Shown here piece by piece: positions 33,352 through 44,623 of a stretch of 64,000 nucleotides of DNA. Source of the DNA: Mycolicibacterium moriokaense. GTDB lineage: Bacteria; Actinomycetota; Actinomycetes; Mycobacteriales; Mycobacteriaceae. How positions within the stretch are numbered: the stretch's first letter is position 1; every line of letters begins with the position of its first letter. The DNA is taken from NCBI RefSeq assembly GCF_003347205.1, contig NZ_QQBJ01000013.1:121272-185271 (forward strand). The letters run 5' to 3'. Under the pieces are notes generated by a model, which saw nothing but the letters and a program-made list of their open reading frames with translations, did not search any database and was not told the DNA's origin. The position numbers and the translations under genes were made by a program.

Positions 33352-33888
33352 CTACTGCGGCGTCCGGTAGTACTCGCGTTGCGACACCCCGCTCACTGGC
33401 GCGACGAACATCCACGGCATCGTCGTGAGAAGCCGGTTCAGCGTGGCCGCGGCGTCGTTGTAGTACTGACGGGCGAAGGCCAGTTTGTTCTCGGTGTCGG
33501 CGAGGTTCTCCTGCAGATTCAGAAAGTTGTTCGACGAGTTCAACTCCGGGTAGCGCTGACCCAGCGCGAGCATCGGCGCCAGGGCGGAGTCGAGTTCCTT
33601 CTCGGCGTCGCTGCGCTCGGCGACCGACTTTCCCGAGGTCGCCGACGTCAACGCCGCGCGAGCATCGGTGACGTGGTCGAAGATGCTCTTCTCGTGGGCG
33701 GCGAATGTCTGAACCGTGTGCACCAGGCTCGGAATCAGTGCCGCACGACGCGTCAACTCCACATCGATACCGGACAACGCTTCGTCGACCCGAACGTCGG
33801 CGCCGCGGATCTTGTTGTAGCCCAGCACGAAAAGCACCAGCACCAGCACTGCGAGTGCCAGCACGATGACCAGTAGCGGGCTCACCAT
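33352..33888 (-). CDS. LemA family membrane protein
   Basis: 178 residues. One N-terminal helix (about 4-23) is followed by [33 protein letters not shown], the LemA signature, and a helical bundle. LemA proteins usually pair with DUF2207 or TPM proteins; here the DUF2207 gene is immediately upstream and overlaps by seven bases. The strong GGAGGAGG ribosome site lies inside the poly-glycine codons of the upstream gene. Function unknown. Confidence 0.88.
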   Translation of the reverse strand: MVSPLLVIVLALAVLVLVLFVLGYNKIRGADVRVDEALSGIDVELTRRAALIPSLVHTVQTFAAHEKSIFDHVTDARAALTSATSGKSVAERSDAEKELDSALAPMLALGQRYPELNSSNNFLNLQENLADTENKLAFARQYYNDAAATLNRLLTTMPWMFVAPVSGVSQREYYRTPQ

Positions 33889-35711
33889 GAACCGCCTCCT
33901 CCCCCGCCGCCGCCACCACCGCCGCCACCGCCGCCGCTGAAGCCGCCGCCGCTGCTGCCGCCGGACGACGACGCTGCCTGCGACGCGGTGTAGGCGCCGA
34001 TGGACGACGACAGCGCCGACTCGAAGCTGTCGAAGTTGGTGCCGGATCCGCCCGAGAAGCCCCAGCCCGAAGTCGTCGACGACGATGATGACGAGTTGTA
34101 CCAATCTGGCTGCGGCGCAACGGCGCCGGTCTCGGTCTGGTACTTCTTTGCCCACAGCGCCGCCGCGCCCGCCGCGACCGCGAACGGAACGTAGGCCGTG
34201 TAGAGATCCTTGCGCGCTGCGAAGTCGAACCGAGACTCCGCCGAGTCGGTGGCCAGCATGCGGTGAAATCCGCCCGCCTGCGACCACAATTCGCGGCCGG
34301 CCGCGGTGCGGCGGGTTCCCACGCCACTGACCCACGACCGCGCGGTGCACAGGAAGAAGGCCGCGAAAGGCAGCCCCACAGCGGTGTAGGGAACCCCGAA
34401 CCACAACAGGAAACACACGGCGGCCACCAGGAACGCGACCACATTGGCCAGGCGTACCCACAGTTCTCTCTTGTGCTTCATCAGAAGCCCGCCGTCGAAG
34501 GCCCACTTCTGCACGGCCTTGGTCAGATCGGTCTTGGCCTTGGTGAGCTTTTCTCCGGAACTGACGCTCTTCTTCGCCTCGAACTCCTGGCCTTTGCGAT
34601 TGATCTTCAGCGCGGACCCGACGGCCCGGCTCACCGGATCCATGACGTCCCACTGGGCTTTGTCCGCCAGCCCGCGAATCCGCCAGTGCTTGTCGCTGAC
34701 CTGGGTGAGCTGGATCAGCTTGCGCTCGGCGAGATAGAACAGCGTCGCGGTGAGGGCGTTCTTGGGTACTGCTTCGGTGCGGATGTACTCAGTCTGAACG
34801 GGACCGAGGCCGGGCGGCGGCGCGTACTGCAGCGGGAATCCGGGTGAGGACTCGACCGTGGTGCGGTACCAGAGGAAGCCGCCCAGGGCGAAGGCCACGG
34901 TGAGCGTCAGAATCCAGGTCAGCTCGCTCAGCGAGGTGCCGAGGATCCGATCCCAGGTGTAGGGCCACAGCAACTCGTCGCGGGCCGGTGCAGGCACGTC
35001 CACGCCGGCCCGCACCGTCACCGGTGTGCGCGAGCCCAGGTAGTCGGTCGAGAAGCGGACTCTGTTGCCGGTGATCATGAGGTCGCTGCACGCCGAGCCG
35101 ACCCCGAAGCCCACCGAGCACTGCGCGCCGGTGACATCGCCGGGCATGGACACCGAGATGTCCACTCGCCGCATCCGGTTGTTCCAGGAGCCCCCGACGA
35201 CGTTCCAGAAGAACACCGACTGCGCGTCGGCGTCGTCGCCGGTCGATGCGGCGAATCTCCGGTCACTGCCGGTGCTACCGGGGTCGAGGACCCCGGGCAC
35301 CGTGTACCGGATCTCGAAGACGTGGGTGCCGTAGCTCAGGTACTTGCCGGGATCGCCGATCTTGGCGACCCGGAATCGCTTGCCCTCAGACCACTGCATC
35401 ACATACGGCGCCGGCGCGCCGTCGACCGTCACAGACCTGACGTCGGGTACCTGCCGCACCCGGGGATGGTTGGGGTTGGCCGTGTCCCAGAACTGGAACA
35501 GGCCGTGGCGGCCACCCGGAAACTCCGCGGTGATGGTTTCCACCGCGTCGAGGCTGCCGTCGGCGTTGACATTGAAGTCGGCCTTGTAGTTGCTGAACAC
35601 CACCGGGTCGTCAGCGGGTGCCGCCTCGTGGCCGCCCGTGAACACCAGCGGCCACAGCAACCCAATCACGATGAGCACCAACGGGATCGACCACCCGATT
35701 ACCCGCCGCAT
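33882..35711 (-). CDS. DUF2207 membrane protein with glycine-rich tail
   Basis: 609 residues. An N-terminal signal-anchor helix (about 5-25) leads into the extracellular DUF2207 beta domain (about 40-260). A helix near 275-295 and a hydrophobic pair near 435-475 follow, then a Ser-rich stretch and a tail of 15 glycines ending SW. Such tails occur in many DUF2207/TPM proteins. A perfect AGGAGGTGG precedes the ATG at 35711. It overlaps lemA; the pair presumably acts together at the membrane. Function unknown. Confidence 0.86.
   Translation of the reverse strand: MRRVIGWSIPLVLIVIGLLWPLVFTGGHEAAPADDPVVFSNYKADFNVNADGSLDAVETITAEFPGGRHGLFQFWDTANPNHPRVRQVPDVRSVTVDGAPAPYVMQWSEGKRFRVAKIGDPGKYLSYGTHVFEIRYTVPGVLDPGSTGSDRRFAASTGDDADAQSVFFWNVVGGSWNNRMRRVDISVSMPGDVTGAQCSVGFGVGSACSDLMITGNRVRFSTDYLGSRTPVTVRAGVDVPAPARDELLWPYTWDRILGTSLSELTWILTLTVAFALGGFLWYRTTVESSPGFPLQYAPPPGLGPVQTEYIRTEAVPKNALTATLFYLAERKLIQLTQVSDKHWRIRGLADKAQWDVMDPVSRAVGSALKINRKGQEFEAKKSVSSGEKLTKAKTDLTKAVQKWAFDGGLLMKHKRELWVRLANVVAFLVAAVCFLLWFGVPYTAVGLPFAAFFLCTARSWVSGVGTRRTAAGRELWSQAGGFHRMLATDSAESRFDFAARKDLYTAYVPFAVAAGAAALWAKKYQTETGAVAPQPDWYNSSSSSSTTSGWGFSGGSGTNFDSFESALSSSIGAYTASQAASSSGGSSGGGFSGGGGGGGGGGGGGGGSW
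33891..33935 (-). repeat. Poly-glycine codon tract (15 codons)
   Basis: Fifteen consecutive glycine codons (GGN) near the 3' end of the DUF2207 gene. A triplet repeat of this type could vary in length by slippage. Two GGA codons within it form the ribosome site of lemA. Confidence 0.9.
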
Positions 35712-35749
35712 GCCACCTCCTGCCAAACCCCGGTGCCGGATTCTCGCAC

Positions 35750-37768
35750 CTACCCTATGTGCAACGGGTCGATTTGCACTCGAACGGGCTGCTGATCGTG
35801 CCTGGCGCTGAGCACCCCACTGGCCCTGCGCAGCGCCGCTGCCAGCGCCAGACCGTCGGCGCGGGGCACCCGCACCAGCATCCGGTTGACCGGCCCCGTC
35901 GCCGGGGCGCCGGGAGGCCTGCGCGCCCCGGTCGGCAGGTCGACGGGCCCGAGCAGCTCCGCGGATGGGGGCAGCTCGGCCGCCTCGAGCAGAGCCGCCA
36001 CCGCCTCCGGAGCACCGTCGACCGCCGCCATGTGCACACCGGGCGGCAGGCCCACCTCGTCGCGCGAGTCGAGCTCGGCCTCGGCATGTCCGACCGGGTC
36101 CCAGCGGATCAACGCCTGCACGGTCGGCACGGTCGACTCGGCGACCACGGCGACCACACCTCCGTCGCCGCGGGTGCGCACCAGCGTGGACGCGGCCATC
36201 CAACGGCGCAGTGTGTCCTCGGCGGCGCGCAGATCCTGGCGGCCGAGCAACGCCCACGCGTCGAGGAGCAGCGCCGCGCCATAGCCGCCGTCGGCCACCG
36301 GTTCAGCCCCGGGGGTCGCGACGACGAGGGCGGGCTCTGCGGGCACCGTCGGCACCATCGCGTCGCCGCCGGAGGTGACGACGCTGGTGCCGGGGAACGC
36401 CCGACCGAGTTCCTCCGCGGTGCGCCGGGCACCGATCACGACGGCGCGGACGGCGTCGGATCCGCACCTGGTGCAACGCAGCGCGGCCTCCTCGCGACCG
36501 CACCACCGGCACATCGCACCTGAGGCGTCACGGTCGGGCAGCGACAGCGGGCCGGTGCAGTGCCGGCAGCGGGCAATGGTGCGACAGCGCCCGCACGCCA
36601 GCGCCGGAAGGTAACCCCTGCGCGGCACCTGGACCAGCACGGGGTGCCCTGCGCCGAGCGCCGTCCTGGCGGCCTGCAGCGCCATCGACGGCAGCCGGGC
36701 GCTGTGGGCGGCCGGGTCGCGTTCGTGGGCGAATCCACTGTCCTCCAGCGCGATCACCCGCGGTGCCCGGGACCGCACGGCGGGCCTGGCCGCCACCAGA
36801 TCGTGCGCCCAGCGACTGCGCACCATCGCCTGCGCCTCCGCGGTCCGCGAGTAGCCGCCAATCATTGCGGCACAGCGCAATTGGTGTGCGCGCAGCATGC
36901 CGACCTCGCGGGCGTGCGGATAGGGCGCGCGCGGCTCGGACAGGGTGTCGTCGCCGTCATCCCACACCAGCACCAGTCCGAGACCGACGACGGGGGCGAA
37001 CACGGCGCTGCGTGTCCCGATCACCAGCCGCGCCGAACCCCGCAGGACCGACAGCCAGCGCCGGTAGCGCTGGGCAGGGCCCAACCCGGCCGACAGCGCC
37101 ACCACGCGGCCGTCGTCCACCAGTCGCACGGCGGCGGCGTACAGCGCGTCGACATCGCGCTGGTCGGGCACGATCGCCAGCACTCCGCGGCCGGCGTGGA
37201 CGGAGGCGGCCGCCACCTCGGCCAGTCGGTCGGCCCACCGCTCGCCGGGCAGGGCCTGCCAGACTGCCCTCGCGGCGCGGCCCTCCTGTAGGGCGGCGAA
37301 AAACTGCTCGCCCCTCCCGTATTCGGTCCAACGCGCGGTGTCGACAGGTGCGACGGTGGCCGGTGCGGGCTCGACAGGGGCTTCCTTCTCGACGTTGGCG
37401 TGGCGCGGCGGGATCGCCAGGCGCAACACATCGGCGCGGGTGCCCGCGTACCGGGCCGCGACGGCGTCGACCAGCCGGCGCACCTCCGGTGTCAACACAC
37501 GTTCGGCGGAGACCACCCTGTCGAGCCAGCCCAGCTTGCCCAGGTGATCTGTCTCCGAACGCCTTTCCAGGATGAACGCGTCGACCAGTCGACCGTGGAA
37601 GCGCACCCGCACACGCACGCCGGGCTGCGCGTCATCGGACTGCTCGGCGGAGACCAGGTAGTCGAATTCGCGGTCCAGGTGCGGCACCGACAGCATCGGC
37701 AGCACTCGAGCGATCGGCTCGTGCTCCGCGGTGGTCTTCATGCTCCTCGCGTCCGCGGTGGTCTTCAC
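35750..37768 (-). CDS. priA: PriA-like primosomal protein, helicase motifs degenerate
   Basis: 672 residues. The zinc-finger cysteines are kept (CGRCRTIARCRHC, CRWCGREE, CTRCG), as are the N-terminal 3'-DNA-binding domain and C-terminal region. The helicase core has lost its ATP motifs: no GxGKT Walker A is present (ALPGERW sits there), and the DEAH box reads WDDGDD. This loss is typical of actinobacterial PriA, so it probably acts as a DNA- or protein-binding factor in replication restart. The start is GTG 37768 or ATG 37741, because the start region is duplicated. Confidence 0.88.
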   Translation of the reverse strand: MKTTADARSMKTTAEHEPIARVLPMLSVPHLDREFDYLVSAEQSDDAQPGVRVRVRFHGRLVDAFILERRSETDHLGKLGWLDRVVSAERVLTPEVRRLVDAVAARYAGTRADVLRLAIPPRHANVEKEAPVEPAPATVAPVDTARWTEYGRGEQFFAALQEGRAARAVWQALPGERWADRLAEVAAASVHAGRGVLAIVPDQRDVDALYAAAVRLVDDGRVVALSAGLGPAQRYRRWLSVLRGSARLVIGTRSAVFAPVVGLGLVLVWDDGDDTLSEPRAPYPHAREVGMLRAHQLRCAAMIGGYSRTAEAQAMVRSRWAHDLVAARPAVRSRAPRVIALEDSGFAHERDPAAHSARLPSMALQAARTALGAGHPVLVQVPRRGYLPALACGRCRTIARCRHCTGPLSLPDRDASGAMCRWCGREEAALRCTRCGSDAVRAVVIGARRTAEELGRAFPGTSVVTSGGDAMVPTVPAEPALVVATPGAEPVADGGYGAALLLDAWALLGRQDLRAAEDTLRRWMAASTLVRTRGDGGVVAVVAESTVPTVQALIRWDPVGHAEAELDSRDEVGLPPGVHMAAVDGAPEAVAALLEAAELPPSAELLGPVDLPTGARRPPGAPATGPVNRMLVRVPRADGLALAAALRRASGVLSARHDQQPVRVQIDPLHIG
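37725..37767 (-). repeat. In-frame duplication at the priA start
   Basis: A 16-base sequence, TGAAGACCACCGCGGA on the minus strand, occurs at 37752-37767 and 37725-37740, 27 bases apart. Each is preceded by a base that makes a start codon (GTG or ATG), so the encoded N-terminus reads MKTTADARS then MKTTAEHEP. Confidence 0.85.
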
Positions 37769-37770
37769 AC

Positions 37771-38520
37771 CTACCGTCTAGCAGACGGATCCGACGTCCG
37801 GCCGAAAAAGAAGCCCGCGGTGATCAGCATCAAAGACGACGCGTAGACCCACCAGATCGGCACCGCGAGGGCCTCGGACCCGAGCACGAACTTGTTGATC
37901 CCGATCATCGCGTCCGACACCGCGAAACACACCGCGCCCAGTGCCGTCCAGGGGGTCGGCAGCCGGGCGAGCAGAGCAGCGCACACCATGGCGCCGAGAA
38001 CGGCGATGTAGACGGTCACGGGTAGGGCCATACCCTCGGCGGTCAGCGCAGGCCAGAACCAGATCAGTAGCGCGAGGCAGGCCACCACGACGGCCGACGC
38101 CGCGACCAGGCGGGGCGTCGAGGCCGAGCACAGCGGCAGCAGCGCCGCCAGGAAACACAGGTGGGCGACGAGGAAGGCGGCCAGTCCGAGCACGAAGGAC
38201 GGCTGCCACCACGGCATCGCCAGCAAGAAGTCCCCGGCCGCCGACCCCACCAGCGCGCCGATCAGCCAGCGCCGCTCCCTGGCGACCGGGTGCGTCGCCG
38301 CGGCGGCGGCCAAGAGCACTGCCGGTGTCGCCTTGACCACGGGCTGCAGCCAGAACTGGCCGGCCAGTTCGGCGCCGGAGGGCAGCCGCAGAGCCGAGAC
38401 GGTGAGGAAGGCGCCGTAACAGCCTGCGACCAGCACGGCCGTCAACCACAACGCGCGGGTTCGCCTCTGCGGGTTGGTTACCGAGGAGAAGCCGGCCATC
38501 CCGGCATCTGTGGACGCCAT
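37771..38520 (-). CDS. YhhN/TMEM86-type membrane protein (lysoplasmalogenase family)
   Basis: 249 residues from the ATG at 38520 ([10 protein letters not shown]), with seven to eight hydrophobic helices covering most of the chain. It matches the YhhN family by the AGDFLLAMP and [12 protein letters not shown] motifs, which hold the conserved aspartates of the proposed hydrolase site. Animal members cleave lysoplasmalogens; the bacterial substrate is uncertain. M. tuberculosis has a related gene close to priA. The stop is two bases from the priA GTG start. Confidence 0.8.
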   Translation of the reverse strand: MASTDAGMAGFSSVTNPQRRTRALWLTAVLVAGCYGAFLTVSALRLPSGAELAGQFWLQPVVKATPAVLLAAAAATHPVARERRWLIGALVGSAAGDFLLAMPWWQPSFVLGLAAFLVAHLCFLAALLPLCSASTPRLVAASAVVVACLALLIWFWPALTAEGMALPVTVYIAVLGAMVCAALLARLPTPWTALGAVCFAVSDAMIGINKFVLGSEALAVPIWWVYASSLMLITAGFFFGRTSDPSARR

Positions 38521-38582
38521 CGCACTGAAAATACACAGCCCGGCGCGGCCTAAACTCGAGGCACCCACGTAACGGAGGCTCT

Positions 38583-40069
38583 ATGGCAGCGCCTGATCAC
38601 GACACCGTCATCGTCGGCGCCGGGTTCGCCGGTATCGGCACCGCGATTCTGCTCGACAAGGCCGGCCTGGGTGACTACCTGGTGATCGAGGCCGCAGACG
38701 GAGCCGGGGGGACGTGGCATTGGAACACCTATCCCGGTATCGCCGTGGACATTCCGTCGTTCTCCTATCAGTTCTCGTTCGAGCAGAGCCCCGACTGGAC
38801 CCGCACCTACGCGCCGGGCCGTGAACTGAAGGCATACGCCGAGCACTGCGTCGACAAATACGGCCTACGGGCCAAGATCCGGTTCAACACCAAGGTGCTC
38901 GGCGCCGAGTTCGACGAGGCCACCGACCTGTGGCAGATCAGAACCGATTCGGGTGACGCCCTCACCGCGCGGTTCCTGATCAATGCCGGCGGCGTGCTGA
39001 CCACGCCGAAACTGCCCGACATCGACGGCGTCGACTCGTTCGCCGGGGTCACCATGCACACCGCTCGGTGGGACCACGGTCAAGACCTCAGCGGCAAGCG
39101 GGTGGCGATCATCGGCACCGGCGCATCGGCGGTTCAGGTCATTCCCGAGATCGCCCCGATCGTCGAGCACCTGTCGGTCTTTCAGCGCACACCCATATGG
39201 TGCTTCCCCAAGGCGGATGTGCCCCTGTCCCCCGCAGCGCGCCGCGGAATGCGTCTGCCGGGCGGCAAGGCCGTGCAGCGCCTGCTCAGTCAGGCCTACG
39301 TCGAGTTGACGTTTCCGCTTGCCGCGCAATACTTCACGGTCAACCCGATGGCCAAGCGCGCACCGGAATTCGGCAAGGCCTACCTACGCAAGGAGGTCAC
39401 GGATCCCGTCGTGCGGGACAAGCTGACACCCCGGTACGCCGTCGGCTGCAAACGGCCCGGGTTCCACAACACCTACCTGTCGACCTTCAACCGCGACAAC
39501 GTCAGCCTGGTCACCGAACCGATCGACAAGATCACGGGCTCGGGTGTGGCGACCGCTGACGGAGAGTCCCACGACGTCGATGTGCTCATCCTCGCAACGG
39601 GTTTCAAGGTGATGGACCCCGACGGCGTGCTGACCTACTCGGTCACCGGTCCGCAGGGCCGCTCTCTGGCGCAGTTCTGGGACGACCACCGGTTGCAGGC
39701 CTACGAGGGCGTCAGCATCCCCGGCTTCCCGAACTTCTTCACGGTGTTCGGGCCGTACGGCTACGTCGGTTCGTCCTACTTCGCGCTGATCGAGTCGCAG
39801 AGCCATCACATCCTGCGCTGTCTGAAGCACGCCACTCGTCGCGGCGCCACCCGCGTCGAGGTGACGCAGGACGCCAACGACCGCTACTTCGCCGAGATGA
39901 TGCGCAAACGGCACCGCCAGATCTTCTGGCAGGACAGTTGCGCGCTGGCCAACAGCTACTACTTCGACAAGAACGGCGACGTGCCGCTACGGCCCGCCAC
40001 CACGATGGAGGCGTACTGGCGCAGCCGCCGGTTCCCGCTCGCCGATTACCGCTTCGGCCAGCAGCCCAG

Positions 40070-40073
<4 letters not shown>
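38583..40073 (+). CDS. Flavin-containing Baeyer-Villiger-type monooxygenase
   Basis: 496 residues. FAD Rossmann motif GAGFAG (12-17), NADPH motif GTGASA (178-183), and between them the type I Baeyer-Villiger fingerprint FxGxxxHxxxW as F153...H159...W163. It should insert oxygen into ketones or hydroxylate using NADPH. M. tuberculosis Rv1393c is a monooxygenase next to metK, the same place. GGAGG lies five bases before the ATG. The 3' end overlaps convergent metK by four bases. Substrate unknown. Confidence 0.9.
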
Positions 40074-41278
<1,205 letters not shown>

Positions 41279-41327
41279 GGTGTCATTCCTCTCGCCACAG
41301 CTCTCTCAAAGAAAGTTAGTTAATCAA

Positions 41328-41354
41328 ATTATATGCGTGCTCTGTTGCACCCAA
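41328..41354 (-). promoter_or_regulatory. SigA-type promoter of metK
   Basis: On the minus strand a perfect TATAAT (41328-41333) has TTGGGT (41349-41354) 15 bases upstream as a weak -35. The predicted start gives a leader of about 40 bases. The surrounding stretch 41308-41335 is much more AT-rich than the rest of the window, which supports a real promoter. Confidence 0.5.
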
Positions 41355-41410
41355 GCGTGTGCCCCCGTACGCGCGCAACCCTTGGATGCAGGCGGATCTG
41401 TGCGTCCCGT

Positions 41411-42652
41411 CTACCCGCCGCTGTTGTGCAGGAAGGCCACGACCGCGTCCACGATACGGCTGGCCATCAGAGTTTTCGAACCGTGCTCCAACGCCGACTC
41501 GGTGCCGTCGGAGGCCAGCAGCCACCCGTCGTTGCTGTCCACCTCGAATGCCCGGTTCTCCCCGACCGCGTTGACGACCAGCAGATCACAGCCCTTCCTG
41601 GCCAGCTTGGCGCGGGCGTGGAACAGCACGTCGCCGTTCGCGTCACCGGTCTCCGCCGCGAACCCGACGATCGCGCGCATGTTGGGCAACTGGCCGTCCG
41701 CACGGGCCCGCACCGTTCCCGCGAGCACGTCGTCGGTGCGGGTGAGCTCGATGGAGGTCGGCTCGGACGCGCCCTTCTTGATCTTGTTGGACTCGACGTG
41801 AGCCGGCCGGAAGTCGGCGACCGCGGCGGCCATCACCAGGACGTGGGCGTCGGGTGCGTGCTTGGACACCGCGTCCTTCAGTTGCGCCGCCGAGCCGATG
41901 TGCACCACGTCGACGCCCGCCGGATCGACCAGGCCCGCCGTGTTCCCCGCGATCAGGGTCACTTCGGCGCCGCGCTGAGCGGCGACACGGGCCACCGCGT
42001 AGCCCTGCTTGCCCGAGGACCGATTGCCGATGAACCGCACCGGATCGAGCGGTTCGCGGGTGCCGCCCGCCGACACCAGCACCTTGACACCGGCCAGGTC
42101 GTAGGGCAGCGCGTCGGCCCGCTCGAGCAGCAGCTGGGTCAGAGTGGTGATCTCCTCTGCCTCGGGCAGCCGTCCGGCGCCGCTGTCAGCGCCGGTGAGC
42201 CGGCCCGACGCCGGCTCGAGCACGATCGCGCCCCGGCGCCGCAACGCCGCAACGTTGTCGACGGTGGCCGGATGGAACCACATCTCGGTGTGCATCGCAG
42301 GCGCGAACAGCACCGGGCATCGGGCGGTGAGCAGGGTCGCGGTCAGCAGATCGTCGGCCCGGCCGGTAACGGCGCGGGCCAGCAGATCGGCAGTGGCGGG
42401 CGCGACCACGACCAGATCGGCCTCCTGGCCGATGCGGACGTGCGGAACCTCGTGAACGTCATCCCAGACGCCCGTGTGGACCGGGTTGCCGCTGAGCGCC
42501 TCGAAGGTCGCCGCGCCGACGAAGCGCAGCGCCGACTCGGTGGGAACGACGCGGACGAAATGCCCGGCCTCGGCGAGCTGGCGGACCACCGTGCACGCCT
42601 TGTATGCGGCGATTCCTCCGGATACGCCGACGATGATCCGCTTGCGCTCCAT
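41411..42652 (-). CDS. coaBC: Phosphopantothenoylcysteine decarboxylase/synthase
   Basis: 413 residues, bifunctional. The N-terminal flavin CoaC domain (VGVSGGIAAYKA; PAMHTEMW) decarboxylates phosphopantothenoylcysteine. The C-terminal CoaB domain (from about 190, SAGGTREPLDPVRFIGNRSSGKQGYA) makes it from phosphopantothenate, cysteine and CTP. Essential for coenzyme A. The start is ATG 42652 (MERKRIIVG); a TTG two codons earlier is in frame. Also called dfp. Confidence 0.95.
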   Translation of the reverse strand: MERKRIIVGVSGGIAAYKACTVVRQLAEAGHFVRVVPTESALRFVGAATFEALSGNPVHTGVWDDVHEVPHVRIGQEADLVVVAPATADLLARAVTGRADDLLTATLLTARCPVLFAPAMHTEMWFHPATVDNVAALRRRGAIVLEPASGRLTGADSGAGRLPEAEEITTLTQLLLERADALPYDLAGVKVLVSAGGTREPLDPVRFIGNRSSGKQGYAVARVAAQRGAEVTLIAGNTAGLVDPAGVDVVHIGSAAQLKDAVSKHAPDAHVLVMAAAVADFRPAHVESNKIKKGASEPTSIELTRTDDVLAGTVRARADGQLPNMRAIVGFAAETGDANGDVLFHARAKLARKGCDLLVVNAVGENRAFEVDSNDGWLLASDGTESALEHGSKTLMASRIVDAVVAFLHNSGG

Positions 42653-42699
42653 GCTCAAGCCGTCCGCTCTTCGCCCGAGAGGCTCATCGCAGCTCGGGC

Positions 42700-43017
42700 C
42701 TAGCCCTCGCCCTCGGTGTGCTCGAGAAGGTCTTCGTGGATCTCGCGCATCGCGATCGACAGCGGCTTCTCCTGCAGGCCGGGCTCGACCAGCGGGCCGA
42801 CGTATTCGAGGATGCCGTCACCGAGCTGGTTGTAGTAGTCGTTGATCTGGCGGGCGCGCTTGGCTGCGTAGATCACCAGCGCGTACTTGCTCGACGCGCG
42901 GTCGAGCAGCTCGTCGATCGGCGGATTGGTGATGCCCAGCGGCGTGTCGTAACCGCTGTGGATCGTGTCGAGGTCCTCGACGGCGGCCAACGGTGTGTCG
43001 GCGTGCGGGGTGCTCAC
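42700..43017 (-). CDS. rpoZ: RNA polymerase omega subunit
   Basis: 105 residues, GTG start behind AGGAGA at nine bases. The omega core includes [31 protein letters not shown] and YYNQLGDGI. Omega stabilises the beta-prime subunit and assists polymerase assembly. It lies between gmk and coaBC, the usual order in many bacteria. Confidence 0.95.
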   Translation of the reverse strand: MSTPHADTPLAAVEDLDTIHSGYDTPLGITNPPIDELLDRASSKYALVIYAAKRARQINDYYNQLGDGILEYVGPLVEPGLQEKPLSIAMREIHEDLLEHTEGEG

Positions 43018-43048
43018 TAAAAATTCTCCTGGCGTTTTGGTGAAGTGC

Positions 43049-43678
43049 TCACGTAGCGTGCGGGCCGCTCCGACGAGGACCAGCGCTCGGCTTATCGGGG
43101 GCCACCAGCAAGGATACCAATTCAGCGCACGCTGACTCCAATTGACTGTTCACGACGACGCGGTCGAAGTCGTCCTTGGCGGCCAGTTCGGCACGAGCCG
43201 TGGCCAGCCGGCGCGCCATCACGTCGGGAGTCTCGGTGCCGCGGCCGGTCAGGCGGTTCTCGAGCGCCTCCCAGCTGGGCGGCGCGAGAAAAACGGAGAG
43301 AACCTCGGGCATTGCCTGCTTGACGGCCCGAGCACCGGCCAGATCGACTTCGATGAGGACTGGATGGCCGGCCGAGGTGGCGTCCCGGATCGGCTGGGCG
43401 GGTGTTCCAGAACGGTGCAGGCCGCCGTGGATCTCGGCCCACTCCAGCAGCGCGCCGTCATCGATCAGCTGCTGGAAGCGCTCGGATGAGACGAACGAGT
43501 AGTCGACGCCGTCGACCTCACCCGGGCGCGGCGACCTGGTGGTCACGGAAACGCTGAAATGCAGATCGGGAATCCGTTCGCGCAAGCAGCGCACGATGGT
43601 CGATTTCCCGACGGCAGATGGACCGGACAACACCATGACCGGGGCCTTCGGCGTGTCCGGTCCTCCGCCTTCGCTCAC
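43049..43678 (-). CDS. gmk: Guanylate kinase
   Basis: 209 residues. Phosphorylates GMP to GDP. Walker A is GPSAVGKST (about 19-27), followed by the GMP-binding segment [21 protein letters not shown] start ten bases after the mihF stop. The family tail is extended by a short Pro/Ser/Arg-rich end. Confidence 0.95.
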   Translation of the reverse strand: MSEGGGPDTPKAPVMVLSGPSAVGKSTIVRCLRERIPDLHFSVSVTTRSPRPGEVDGVDYSFVSSERFQQLIDDGALLEWAEIHGGLHRSGTPAQPIRDATSAGHPVLIEVDLAGARAVKQAMPEVLSVFLAPPSWEALENRLTGRGTETPDVMARRLATARAELAAKDDFDRVVVNSQLESACAELVSLLVAPDKPSAGPRRSGPHAT

Positions 43679-43687
43679 TGACCTCCC

Positions 43688-44005
43688 TTACGAGAAGTCG
43701 AACTTTTCCAGCAGCGCCTTCCGCTGACGATCGCCCAGACCGCGCAGCCTGCGGGTGGGGGCGATCTCGAGCTCGGTCATGATTTCCTGCGCCTTGACCT
43801 TGCCGACCTTGGGCAATGCCTCCAGGAGCGCAGAAACCTTCATCTTGCCCAAGACCTCATCGGTCTCGGCATCCTTCAGCACCTGCTTGAGGTTGGTGCC
43901 GCCGCGCTTGAGCCGGTCTTTGAGTTCGGCTCGTGCTCGACGTGCGGCAGCAGCCTTCTCCAACGCTGCCGCGCGCTGTTCGTCGGTCAACTGGGGAAGG
44001 GCCAC
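43688..44005 (-). CDS. mihF: Mycobacterial integration host factor mIHF
   Basis: 105 residues. Nucleoid-associated DNA-binding protein, needed for L5 phage integration and essential in mycobacteria. The C-terminal helix-two-turn-helix portion (GKMKVSALLEALPKVGKVKAQEIM...LGDRQRKALLEKF) is conserved. I chose GTG 44005 (VALPQLTDEQRAA), with GGAGG five bases upstream. The frame stays open for about 160 codons further up, without similarity. The upstream leader carries overlapping hairpins. Confidence 0.95.
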   Translation of the reverse strand: MALPQLTDEQRAAALEKAAAARRARAELKDRLKRGGTNLKQVLKDAETDEVLGKMKVSALLEALPKVGKVKAQEIMTELEIAPTRRLRGLGDRQRKALLEKFDFS

Positions 44006-44623
44006 GGGTTCCTCCGTCTCGTCACCATCATCTGTTTTGTCTTGACTGGTCACAACACCAGCCAGCAGCGACGACCGTACCCACGCAACCTGACGAAAGC
44101 TAACCCCACCCCCTGGTTTCGGCGTCAAAAGCCCAGGAAACGCCCCGCCGGCCGGACCTGCCGCCGCGACCGGTGAGAACTCTGTGATTGCCGTGATTGG
44201 CGAAGAAATGCCTGCATACCAGACGTTTTTGGGCGATTTTCGCCCCTTCGCGGGGCATTTGAGGGTCTTCCCGGCGACTCGGCACGTCCGTGAACCTTCA
44301 AAAAAAGAAAATTTTGCCTGGTCATCGAGTTTCGGGCGTGTCGGGGCGCGTTTGTCGCGGCGCGCGGTTGCCGACGGCCACTTGCTACGACATTGCGTAG
44401 TAGTCGGGTTTCGACGTGGCGCCGCCGCCCCTTCACGCTGACAACACGCCCTGCCACGGCTGGACATTCGCTGTCGTAATGGTCTTGCGCGCAAGCGGTT
44501 TTCGAACCGTTACCGGTTGCACAGCGCTCACCTACGGTCGGCACAGTGCCGCCCAATTTCGCGTTCCTAACGTCAAATTCAGTGAGGCGAACACGCGTCC
44601 ACACACGACGACTGGAGACATTG
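44006..44623. other. 618-base intergenic region between mihF and the secreted-protein gene
   Basis: No convincing gene. The stretch 44180-44330 is less GC-rich than its surroundings and contains an A-rich run near 44300 and the overlapping hairpins at 44231-44256. It probably holds divergent promoters for mihF and the plus-strand gene. Near 44496-44518 there are alternating half-sites CGGTT, AACCG and CCGGTT, possibly an operator. Confidence 0.7.
44231..44256 (-). promoter_or_regulatory. Overlapping, mutually exclusive hairpins in the mihF leader region
   Basis: Stem A pairs GGGCGA (44231-44236) with TCGCCC (44240-44245). Stem B pairs GCCCC (44242-44246) with GGGGC (44252-44256). They share 44242-44245 and so cannot form together. 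They lie about 230 bases before the mihF start, so they matter only if the transcript starts further upstream. Confidence 0.45.

Noticed and set aside
41279-41410. SAM riboswitch upstream of metK
   Set aside because: Predicted leader is only about 40 bases and AT-rich; no SAM-riboswitch-like core visible.
44501-44520. LexA/SOS box near TTCGAACCGTTACCGGTTGC
   Set aside because: Only the TCGAAC half matches the mycobacterial SOS box; the second half and spacing do not.
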